Of a DNA stretch of 64,000 bases, positions 10,901-22,500 are shown in pieces; position 1 is the stretch's first letter, and the number at the start of each line of letters is the position of its first letter. Below the pieces are notes generated by a model that worked only from the letters and a program-made list of their open reading frames with translations, ran no database searches and was not told the origin of the DNA. The DNA is from Callorhinus ursinus (Eukaryota > Chordata > Mammalia > Carnivora > Otariidae). The stretch lies in assembly GCF_003265705.1 (NCBI RefSeq), contig NW_020312848.1, forward strand, positions 52,082,545 through 52,146,544, read 5' to 3'. Made by a program: the position numbers and the translations under genes.

Positions 10901-13900
10901 CATTTGTTATATTATCTATTACCTTGAGTCCAGAGACTTCTATATTCTATTCAAAAACCATCTTTTGACATCTAGATGTACTAGGTGTCTTATGCTAGAT
11001 AACTTTTTAAAAACAATCTCTTCATAGGGCGCCTGCGTGGCTCAGTGGGTTGGGCGTTCAACTCTTGATTTCCGCTTGGGTCATGATCTCAGGGTTGTGA
11101 GATTGAGCCCCTAAGTCGGGCTCATGCACTGGGCATGGAGCCTCATTAAGATTCTCTCTCTCCCTCTGTCTTCCCAAACACCCCCCTCAAAAAAAAAAAA
11201 AAAAATCTCTCTCTCTTCCCTCTCTCCCCATTAAAAAAATCCTTTTCCCACAAAAAAAATTTACCATCCTCCTTGGCCAGCTTATCTTTGATGGAAATTT
11301 TAGAGAAACCAATCATTTCGCTACGCAAGAGGACTTTGGTTTGTATGACTAATAAAATATAATAATGGTGTTATCATGTCAAGGATTTTAAATACATTGA
11401 AAGTTTTCCTTGCCTAGAAACCTCAATACCATTTCCTGAGCTTTTTGGTTAAGAGAAGGTATTCAGTTGGAGGCAAGTGTCACTAGGGGGGCATTTAGAA
11501 ATGGAAGAGGGGATTTTGACTGACACAATGACTGGGAGTTCTACTGGCCCTGCCCTACTCTGCTGAATTTAGGGGTGTATATAACAAAGGAAATAATCCA
11601 CTCGTGTAAAGAAAAGGGTTATGTAACTCTCCACTTGAATTAGGAGAAAGGGAGTTGTTTCGGACACTTTTCTTAAGCAAATGGAAATTATTTTTTCCTC
11701 TCAATAGGAATGAATTAGAATCCAAACTCATGGCCACAGAGGGCATAATTGATTATAATCAACCATTTTATCAATTGGACAGAAATAAACATATCCTGAA
11801 ATAATGTTGGAAATCTCTTGCTGGGGTGGAATTTTTGCCTGTTCTAACTAATCCTTGTAGAGTTAAAATAAAATTCCCCTTGAGAAGCAAGTTTGACATG
11901 TGTTTGAAGATTGACTCTGAGAAGTTGCCATGATCTGCTACAAATGTTTTACAACTAGCTAAAGGCAAAGGCACCCTTTGAGTCCTCAATCTTCTCTTGA
12001 AATCACTGTCATTAATTCCTAGAACAAATGCTGCTTCAGGGCCCAGCCCAATCCAATGGGGAGTGGACTTCAGTGTTAGCTCTAAGAAATATCAGCTAGT
12101 GCAGAAAGCTGTGGAAGCAATTTAATAGCACTTCCTTCTGGGGATCTTTTAAAATAATATTCAAGAGCTTGGGACTAGCAGAACATTATATATATAGCTG
12201 GAGGTATTTACCTTCTAGAGGAGACTTCAAAGGGACTGTTCACTCAGATTCTGCTTGCGCTTTAGAAAAGTATGATGCTTTATTGTCTGGGCATCAAGTA
12301 GTATGTCTTTCAAAACTGAAATTATCTACAAGGACCAGCTGTCTCTAGATGGGCATGCTAGGTTATATTGCCCACTGAGTGCCCAGATATGATGTGGCAT
12401 GAATCATAGCTTAGGAGCAGTGTTTCAAGAAAACATAAAGACTTTAATAGTATATAAAATGAAAATTAAATCATTTTAGGAGATTATTGATAGAAGTAAT
12501 TTTTTCTTTTAACTAGCAGCATTTCACCACTTGCTATATGCCAAGCACTCTCTTGGATATTATTAAGTCATTTACTCTTAACCATATCCATATGTCACAG
12601 ATTTTATTATCCCCATTTTATAGGTTTGGAGAGTAGGCACAGATCTTTTCCCAGAGTCACACAGTCAGAACAGGATACCTAACCACTCTGTGTATCAGCT
12701 TCCTTCACTTTTTCCTCAGTTGAAATAAGGTACCTACCTCTTACCTTTTTGGTTGGGTTTTTGGTCAAGTAATGATGAATTCGTAATGATCTATTCACCA
12801 CCTTCTTGCCTGTTCTCTTTTGTACTAAACTAGAAAGTGAGTCAAGGTCAAAGTAAAGCTGACTTTTTAATAAGCTCGTTAAGGGCTCTGACCTACAGCC
12901 TTAGCCTTCTTAACCCTGTATGCTTTCCCACTGAGGTAAATAGCCCACAACAAGAAGAATGATTTTTAAAAACAGAACCTAAAATGTGTTATGATTAGCC
13001 TTAGCATTTTGGAAATTATACAAAATTACCTTAGAAAAGAATTGAATTAGCTAATAAAGTCTCTAAAGATGGAGAACTGTCCTAACGTAGAGAAGTGCTT
13101 ACCGGAAGTATCAACCTTAATACCATCCTGAGTATTGTTGTAGGGATAAAAGGTATAATATATAGAAGGGGTATATAAAAGACTGTTCCAAATACTAATA
13201 CTGTATGGTTAGAGAAAAATGAGGGTCAGAGATTGCTCAGCATCATTTTAATTTCCTTTCAGACACCATGAATGAAAATACTTAATATTTCACAGAAATA
13301 TTTAACATGAAGAATAAATTCTTCTAAAAGTTTACTTAAGCAATGAATAATGACATTGCTTTAGTTTTAAAAAGGAGAAAAAAAAATGCTGACAGACACT
13401 CACTGTGTATTCCTCTGAGGAACAAGGCTGACATGAGTGATGAATGTGGGGCCAAAGAGAGAACTGTTGTATTAGTCGTCAGGGTCTGCACGTCCATGTC
13501 TCACATCCTCTTCCCTGGAAGAAGCACTTCCATTGGCTGCATACATTCTACACACATTGGAGTGCCTTCCAGTACCAGACACTCGTGGAGCAGGAAGAAA
13601 AATATTACAGACAAGGTGGCTGATATAAGTCACTACTCAGAGTTTAGAGGTCGTATGAGAGACAGACATGTAAGCACATAATTTCAGCGCTTGGGGGTGG
13701 GGTGTACAAGTTAATGCGTGGCCCTCTCCTGTAGCAGCTATGTGCCCATGGGGTTCCTCAACTCCGTCAGAGCAGAAGCTCCAGGCAGCAAGTGATGGCG
13801 GCGCCCAGGGTATCCCTGGCAAGATGCACTCTAATCATCATCAAGGGTGGGAGGGCTAAGACACAGGGTGTTCTTGACTCTCTTCTGAGCTCAGCAAATT

Positions 13901-16900
13901 GACACGTTCCTTTTTCTTCCTTAGATGAGATAATTTCCGTACTTAATAATTCATATCAGTTTTTGAATAATAACAGACTTGCAAATACATAAAAAGTCAC
14001 TATGCATAGTCTAGATTACCTACTGCACGTTCTCTGTTTTCTCACAACAAAAGTGTTCAGTGAATAGCGGACTAGAATGGTCAAGGGGACAATCCCAGGC
14101 AGTTGCACATTCAGATGCCCCTGCCATCATCACTGAGCCTTCAGCTACCTAGTCTAAGGCATTCATGTTTCCAGCCCTGAGTTTTCCTAAAGGAAATTAT
14201 TTTTGCAGTGGTTTTATCATTTTTTATTTTTTTTTAATTCTTAAAGATATACAAAGCCATTTGTAACAAAAGCCGGCTCTTAACCTGTTTTTCATAGTTT
14301 TAGTATAGTTCTTTCTAATGAAATTATTTACATTTAGAATACTTTTTTTTTTTTTAAAGATTTTATCAATTTGAGAGAGTACGGATAGGGGAGGGTGTGG
14401 CAAGGGGAGGAGCAGAGGGAGAGAAAGAAGCAGGGTCCCCGCCGAGCAGGGAGCCCGATGCAGGGCTCGATCCCAGGGACCCTGAGATCATGACCTGAGC
14501 CTAAGGCAGACGCTTAACAACTGAGCCACCCAGGCGCCCCCATTTAAAACACTTCTCAACTAGAATTTAAATTAAAACATGGAAAAAAAATAAAACATTT
14601 CTCTTTCTCTGTTTATAATGGGTTTTTTGTGTAAGTACCTATAGAAGTGTCTGTGTTGGAGCAGTGGGGACGCTAGGTGAAGGGGCTTTATTTTTTATGT
14701 TTTTCTTGTCCACCCTCTCATTGATTAAAAACCATCTGATGTAGGGGGTTGAGGGGGTGTGCTGAACATCTTTACTGACATGCCTTCCAAACTTTGTTTT
14801 TCTTGAAATCTTTGCTTTTCTAACATGATTCATTACCAGGCACAGCATCTTAATTAGAGAGTTCTGTCTTTTTTTTCTTGGGGGGGGTTCTTATTCCTAT
14901 AATAAATCATATATATTTGACTATACAAGGCAGAGCATTCTAGGAAAGTCTGGGCCAGTGTCACATGCAAACCACTTGTTTCTTAATACACTAACGAACA
15001 CCAAGTTCCATTTTCCTCTCAAGTGGTAAATGGTTAGTGCTGTTGCCTAGGAAAATCCCTACACGTTATACTGAATACTTGCAAAATAGCGTACTGAAAG
15101 TTGCAAAATAATGCTTTGGGTGTGGAAGTTTGACACTGAAAGCTATTCTGTGTCTCTTTGGCCAAAACATTTATTGATAAGCAACATTTGTCCATATCAT
15201 TGAAAATGGTAATAACACAGATGGCCCTTCTTTGAATAATGTCGTGCAGCGATGACCTTAAAGTACAGGTCCAGAGAGATCGAGTAATCCATGAAAGATG
15301 TAGTAATTCATCACCAAAAATTCCAACTAACAAGGATCCTGTTGGCAGTGTTGAAGCCATTCCTCATGCCCATAATGAGGTTCAGACGTTTCATGATAAC
15401 TCTTGGAAGTACATTATAGAGTTCAAATTAACTATCTCTAATGACATTATGGTAAATCTCTGTGTGTCTGAGTTTATGCATCATTTAGCTGATAGATAAT
15501 GACAGCTTCAAAACCTCTCATTAAGTTGATGAATGATAGATTTTCTTTTTTCCCTAAATCATAATGGACCTTGTAGTTCTTTGTTTTTGCTTAAATGAAT
15601 ACCTTTTTTGAGAAAAGAAAAAAGTTCAAAATTGAGAATAAATTTTAGTTATTTTTTTCCAAAAGAGGAATATCAAACAAGAATGTCTATATTTATAGCA
15701 GGTCAGGTTGGGCTTGACTGTAACCATAGTTTAGCTGCTTGGAAAGGTGTCCATTATTGTTCCTACATCCTTCTTTAGTGCACTGTCTGCTTTTGCGTGG
15801 CACAGTGGGAAAATTGGATGGAGGAAGAAAAGATAAGAAAGAGGAACAAATGACTCAAGAATAGAAAAGATAAATGGTTAGGCCAAAAGAAATCATTCCT
15901 GCTCATTACTCCATAAAGTTTTGCTGAGACTATGACTAAATTTGCCAGACATAGCCCTAAGTAGGTACAACTTCTCCATGAACTGTAAGAGATAAAAGGG
16001 ATTGAAGTCGATATTTGAGCACTTAACTATTGCCTGCTACCGTGTACTTTATATACAGGGATACCTTGTTTTATTGCACTTTGCTTATTGTGCCTCGCAC
16101 ATTTTTACAAATTGAAGGATTGTGGCAATGCTGTGTTGAGCAAGTCTATCTGCGCCATTTTTTCAACTGCATTTGCTCACATCATGCCTCTGAGTCACAT
16201 TTTGGTAATTCTCGCAATACTTAAGGTATATACATTGTTTTTTTAGACGTAATGCTTGCACACATAATAGAGTGCAGTGTAATGTAAAAATAACGTTTAT
16301 ATGCACTGGGAAACCAAAACATTCATTTGGCTTGCCTTACAGTGGTAGTCTGGAACCAAACCTGCAATATCTGTGGGGTGTGCCTACACATGAACTAATT
16401 TATTTAATCACCTTACGAAAACCTTTTGAAGTAGGATCCAAATTGGCCTTGAATCTTTAGACTTTTTCAGTTACAATTCAATTTAAAAATACTCTCTAGT
16501 ACTTACTGTATGCCCGGCTCTGGAAATGGACATTCTGGTGGAAAAAATGAATAGCGAATGAGAAAACAAATAGATACACAGAAGTGATTTCAGGCAGTGA
16601 TTGATGTTTAAAAAAAATAATAAAACATCATAGGGGAATAAAAAGTAACTGGGAGCAGGGGTGTTGCTTTAGACAGAGGAGTCAGAAGAAGAGGTGGTAA
16701 CATTTAAGCAGATGCCCCCCATGCCTGAGCCACACAGTTATGTGAGAGAGCAGTGCTCAGGCAGACGTTGCAGCAAGTCCGGAAGTAGCCGGTGGAGGTG
16801 AGCTTTCTGCTTTCAAGGGACAGCGGAGACACTGATCTGTCTGGAGCAAACTGAGCCAGGGAAAAAGTGGTGGGACATAAGGGATGGAGAAGGAGCCGGA

Positions 16901-19498
16901 GCAGATCTTCCAAGCCATGATAAGGCCTCTGGATTTTGTTCTAAGTGCAGGAAGAAGCCTTGGGAGGGTTTATACAGACAGGGAAGTGTCCTTTAGAAAG
17001 ATCACTATGGTTGCTGTTTGAAAAATAGACTGTAGGGGCCTTGGGGAGAAACAGTCCAGCTAGCTGCGTGTTCCACAGGCCCCAGCAAGAGATAGTTTCA
17101 GGTTTCTAAAAAGGTCCCCAAGAGATTCTACTGTGCGTCCAGGGTTGATAAACTGGTTTACATTTAAGAGAAAGGAATTTGATTAAAAGAATATCACTGC
17201 TTCTCCAAGAAGAAAAACATATTAAGAGTATTTTAGGATACATCCTTCCCTGTCACTGAAATAACTCTTTTAATAAATGCTACTTGAATTGATTTAAAAC
17301 CAGTGAGTATGTGGTTTTGAGTGGGTTTTTTATGGGTTGTGTGTGTGTGTGTGTATTTTCTCTCTCCTTTCCCCTCTTCCCCCTGCTCCCTCCATTTCCC
17401 TAATCTCTCTGTTCTTCCCACAAAAGGAACTTGGAAAATCGTGGGAGGAAGTTCAATTGGAAGATGATCGGGAGTTGCTAGACCATCAGGAAGAGTAAGA
17501 CTTGTTATAGCTGCTAATTAGTTGCTGTGTTTTAAGAGTAGGAAAACATTTCTTTAGTTTGGTTTAAAATTATTATTCTGAAGAGAATAGAAATGAAGAA
17601 AATTTTCTCTTTGAGTCATGCATCCGTCCATGTAATAGTGCAAAAACTTGAATTCAAAGTAACTTTGACATAAAATCACTAAAGCAACTGTTATTCCAGC
17701 CAAATAGTGTTTTGCCATTAAAATTGTTAATTGAGGGCTGCCTGGGTGGGTCAGTCGGTTGAGCATCTGACTCTTGGTCTTGGCTCAGGTCTTGATCTCA
17801 GGGTCGTGAGACTGAGCCCCACATCAGGTGCTATGCTCAGTGTGGAGCCGGCTTGTCCTTCTCCCTCTGCTCCTCCTCCTCTCTCTCTCTCTCAAATAAA
17901 TAAATAAAATCTTTAAAAGTAAATAAGTAATAATAAAAAAAACTTTAGGGGCGCCTGAGTGGCTTAGTCGGTTAAGGACCTGCCTTCGGCTCATGATCCT
18001 GGGGTCCTAGGATGGAGCCCTGTGTCTCCCTGCTCGGCAGGGAGTCTGCTTCTCCCTCTCCCTTGGCCCTTCCCCCCACCTCCGCCCCTGCTTGTGTTCT
18101 CTGTCACTCTCTCTCTCTCAAATAAATAAGATCCTTAAAAATAAATATGTAAATAAATTAATAAAAATGAAATTTTTAAAGTTTTTTAAAAACTGTCAAT
18201 TGAACACACAAGCAAAATATAATGCAGAGAAAAATACATTCCATTGGTGTTTTGCTCACTTGATTGGTGCCCAGACCTTGAAGTTACACAACCTTTGAAC
18301 TCTCCATGCTGCTTATCATTGGAGTAGAGAATGTAACGGAATTAAAGTTAACCTTGTTCCATGTTCATCCCACTGACCTAGTTAAAACATTCACAGCTTC
18401 TCTCCTTAGAATTACAAGCTTGGGAAGTGTTCTTTTCAACCTAAAATGATTCCCTGTTATTCATCCTCTTTTCCTTCAAAGCTGCTTGGCCTTTTCTTTC
18501 CTGGGATTTCAGTTTTCTGGGCTTAGGAATGACAAGAAGTTGGCAGTGTCTTAAAAATAAATGCAGGGGGTGGAGGGTAGGCAGTGTAACCTGGGTCCTG
18601 TATGGTTATTGACTTCTCTGTTTACTGCCAGATTTAACACTTGCCCCGTTTAAATGATCAGTGTTTCTCAATGAAAGATATATGGTTTGCCTTTTTAAAA
18701 CACACCAATTTGTCATGCAGAGACACACTCCCAACATCGCACCTCACAGCATGTGTACTTAGTGGTTATGGCTAATGAGAAAGCATCTACTGATACGCCT
18801 CCTTTGCAAAGGAAACCTAGTTGTGTCAGAAAGACATTATACTGATTCTGTAGTAAAATAGCTGCTCAGAAGAGAAGCAAATAGAAGAAAATAGAGCAAC
18901 ACCTGTTCGCTATTTATATTAATTTCATGGTGCTGCTTTGAATTTCAAAAGCTGTATCAAAAAGTCATAATATGATGTGACAATCTTTACAAAGATGTCA
19001 GAGTTGAAAGAGATTGGCAGGGTTTCCCAGGGAGGAGGAAGTAATACCAAGTGACTGCGTAGTACACCCTCTTAATGAGGAGAATCTCTTTATTTGCTGT
19101 TTGCTTTTTAACACAGTGACTGGTCTGATTGGGAAGAACGCCCTGACTCTGCTGTCTGTCTGTTTTGTGAAAAACAAGCAGAAACAATTGAGAAATTATG
19201 TGTCCACATGGAGGTGAGATATTTTAATTCTTTTGAGTTTTGTTTTGTTCTGACAGGGGGAAGCTGATCATGATTGCAATCTTATAAGCTTATAAATTTA
19301 ATTTGTCATTATCCTATTCCTAAAAGTGCTGTAAGCAGGGCACTTGGGTGGCTCAGTTGGTTAAGCATCCAACTCTTGGTTTCAGCTCATGTCATGAACT
19401 CAGGGTTGTGAGATCGAGCCCCACGTTGGGCTCCACACTCAGCATGGAGTCTGCTTGAAAGATTCTCTCCCTCTGCCCCTCCTCCTGTGCTCACTCGC

Positions 19499-19537
<39 letters not shown>

Positions 19538-22500
19538 TAAATAAATAAATAAATCTTTTATTGAAAAGAACGTGCTTTAGGCAAAAAAAGAAGAGACAGG
19601 CAGATCCATCAAGGAGAACCAGAACTCAGGGCAATTTAGTACAAGGCAAAGGATCTGTGCAAACTGTTAGGGTGGGATTTCAGAGACCACTGATGCCATC
19701 CTACCTCTGAGATATTTATGAGATAATTCTAGTTTAGAATGTGGGGCCTGTAACCATGATTAACAGTACTCAAGACATGGACAGGTTCTGAGTCTTTTTT
19801 CACTGCTTCCTGTGCTAGTGAATAAGGAAAGCGGAAAGGGGAAAGTTCCCTTCACCAAGCCCTTGAGGGAAATGGGGCAGGGGGACATGGGGGTTGTAGA
19901 GGCAGAGAGGGTATGGGGTGTGCTTGTGCAGCTCCTACCGTTTGGATTTGGAGGGAAGAAATTTGAGGGTATTTCCAGTTCATGTATTCCCTTCTGGATG
20001 CCATTTTTATGTTATAATGAAGCTTGAAGCTAGTAGTTCTAAACCTTTTTTTCACCCCGGTATATCAGAGAGATGACACACTTCCAACATCTCTGATCCT
20101 CGGCTGGACAGTGGGGGTGAGGAGGAGAACATCTAATGAGTCATGACAGTATCGCAGCTTGGGGTAGAGGGGTGATTATAATAAAAAAAAATATTATGGG
20201 ATGATTCCGATGTGCTCTCCCTACCCTCCCCCAGCCATCTCTGCCAACAGTGACGCAGACTATCCTGTTTCACCCACCTTCTCCCCACTCACATTCAGAA
20301 ACACTGTTCTTAGTTCCGTTAAAAAGAAGAAACTAGGGGCGCCTGGGTGGCTCAGTCGTTACACGTCTGCCTTCGGCTCAGGTCATGATCCCAGGGTCCT
20401 GGTATCGAGCCCCACATTGAGCTCCCTGCTCGGCGGGAAGCCTGCATCTCTCTCTCCTACTCCGCCTGCTTGTGTTCCCTTTCTCGCTGTGTCTCTCACT
20501 GTCAAATAAATAAATAAAATCTTTAAAAAAAATTAAATAAAAAATAAATAATTTTTTAAAAAAAGGAAACTAGAAGGCCATGAGCATTTACCCCTATGAA
20601 AGCAGAGTCGTTTTCTCTGGAACAGGTTGCTAATAGTATATGTGTATAGTTTCCAGTGTTTAACTTTAATTCATAATATCTTAATATCTTTGAATTGAAA
20701 GGAGTCTTAATACCCCTACCCTGTGTAGGAATTTCCTTTGCAACATCCTTGACCTGTGTCCTCAGCCTCTGCTCAGTCACTTTCAGTCATAAAGTACATG
20801 GAATTCCTAATTATCGTGCCTCTGATGTTACACTGAATGCCTTCATAGGGAGTTAGGTGGTCTTCATTCTCTGTAAGCTTTTAAGTTCAAACATTTACCC
20901 AGATGGACGATTGCACGAGTGAAACTATTCTGCATTGTAAAAATCAAAAGAAATGTAATTTATGGGAAGATGTCAGTGAAGAGAAATTTGCATTAAACAG
21001 CGTATTTAACAGCATAAAATGAAAAGCAGATTTGTAAAATTACCTATCTGCTTGTGTAGCAAAGGACCTATATCCATAATTCTAGTCCAGGCACACAATA
21101 TAGTAAGTAGGGCCACATCTTACTAGAGACTGAGGACACTTTTGTCAGACTGCAGAATGCATACATAGTAAATTGTGAAAACTGTAGATACAAACTGTGA
21201 ATAATTAAAATGTTTTAACTGATTGGCATGACTTGTTTGGACTGTGCTTTAAAAAGTAGTTGGATGTGGTGGGGGGAAGCAGTTATATTTCGAATACTTC
21301 AAAAGCAGAACATGATGAACTGAGACTGAGTTTCAACAGTGTTCAAACTCCTATGAATAAGCCGTCTGTTTATAACTTCAGCCTAAAAGATTAAACAATT
21401 TATATGCTCACAGATATTCATTCCTTTTTTTAGGATGCTCACGAGTTTGATCTCCTTAAAATAAAGTCAGAACTTGGTGAGTTTGATTCAGAAGTTGTTT
21501 TCCATGATGCTGCGTTTTTATACACCATCCTGTAAGTGATGCCTGTGTTCAGTAGTCGTGATGAGAGAATGCACAGCCAAAATGTGTCTCTCCACAGATG
21601 GTCTCACGGGATTGCCTGAAGCAATGATTCACAACCATTTTGAACTGTAATATTCAAATACGGTTTTTTATTTCATATGGTCTTTCTTCTTTCCTACATA
21701 TATGAATGCTTCAAATAAAATACAAGTTAATGGTTAGTATCTATTATAAATAAAGTGGAGGGAGCTAATGGAAAGACCATGGATTTTGAAGTCAGACTAG
21801 AGTTCATATTCCAGCTCCAGCACTTAATGGCTGTGTGACATAAGGCCTCGGGTCAACAGAATGTGAAGGGAGTAGATAATGTATATAAAATACCTACTGT
21901 ACTGCTTGGCAGTGTAGCTAGATTATTTATCACAGATGGACCCAATTGCATCATTCTCAGTATCAGTATGATGGAAAGATTAGGGACATGAAGATGTAAA
22001 TTACTGACTTGCTAATGGATCAAAGACAGAAAGCTCACTTCCCACACCTCAGCTTACTACTTTCCTAGACTCTGGAATGTGTTGCTTTACTTTGCTATTC
22101 TTACAAACATGTATATATATCAAATGTTGGCTCTACCACTAGCTATGCAACCTTGGACAGTTTCCTAATAGATAATGTGGATATGATAATACTACCTATG
22201 TGGTAGAGTTTTGCAAGAATTGAACATATTAATGCATGGAAACTGATTAGAACAGTGCCTAGCACATAAGCCCTATATAAGTATCGGCTGTTATTGTTTG
22301 GTATCTATTATTCTTTATAATTATACTGCCTCTTCAGGCTGGTTAATAAAGAGAAGTGGCTTGGGCACTTGGGTGGTTCAGCATTTGACTTCAGTTGACA
22401 TCGGTTAAGCATTTGACTTCGGCTCAGGTCATGATCTCAGGGTCCTGGCATCGAGCCCCACCTCGGGCTTCATGCTCAGTGCAGACTCTGCTTGTCCATG

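Larger units (their letters stand above)
10596..17426 (+). other. ZNF277 intron (largest in window)
   Basis: 6.8 kb. It holds Can-SINEs at 11027 and 14345 (antisense), a MER5-like hAT fossil, a MIR, two antisense L2 pieces and a Tigger-type deletion derivative. Stretches 11620-12480, 12700-13530 and 14560-16040 show nothing I can name. A (GT)n run at about 17338-17354 and a long pyrimidine tract lie just upstream of the acceptor. Confidence 0.85.
17495..19116 (+). other. ZNF277 intron
   Basis: Two head-to-tail Can-SINEs (17735-18145) occupy the first part. From 18150 to 19116 I recognise no repeat. The acceptor is TTGCTTTTTAACACAG. Confidence 0.85.
19214..21433 (+). other. ZNF277 intron
   Basis: Contains Can-SINEs at 19338 and 20337. 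Stretches 19570-20330 and 20570-21433 hold no feature I can identify. The acceptor is CATTCCTTTTTTTAG. Confidence 0.85.

Noticed and set aside
13343..13681. 112-codon open frame in the large ZNF277 intron
   Set aside because: Its second half matches antisense L2, with no splice sites or domain.
15034..15499. Overlapping open frames on both strands in the large intron (108 and 86 codons)
   Set aside because: No recognisable protein. Overlap on both strands suggests chance; a decayed pseudogene cannot be excluded.
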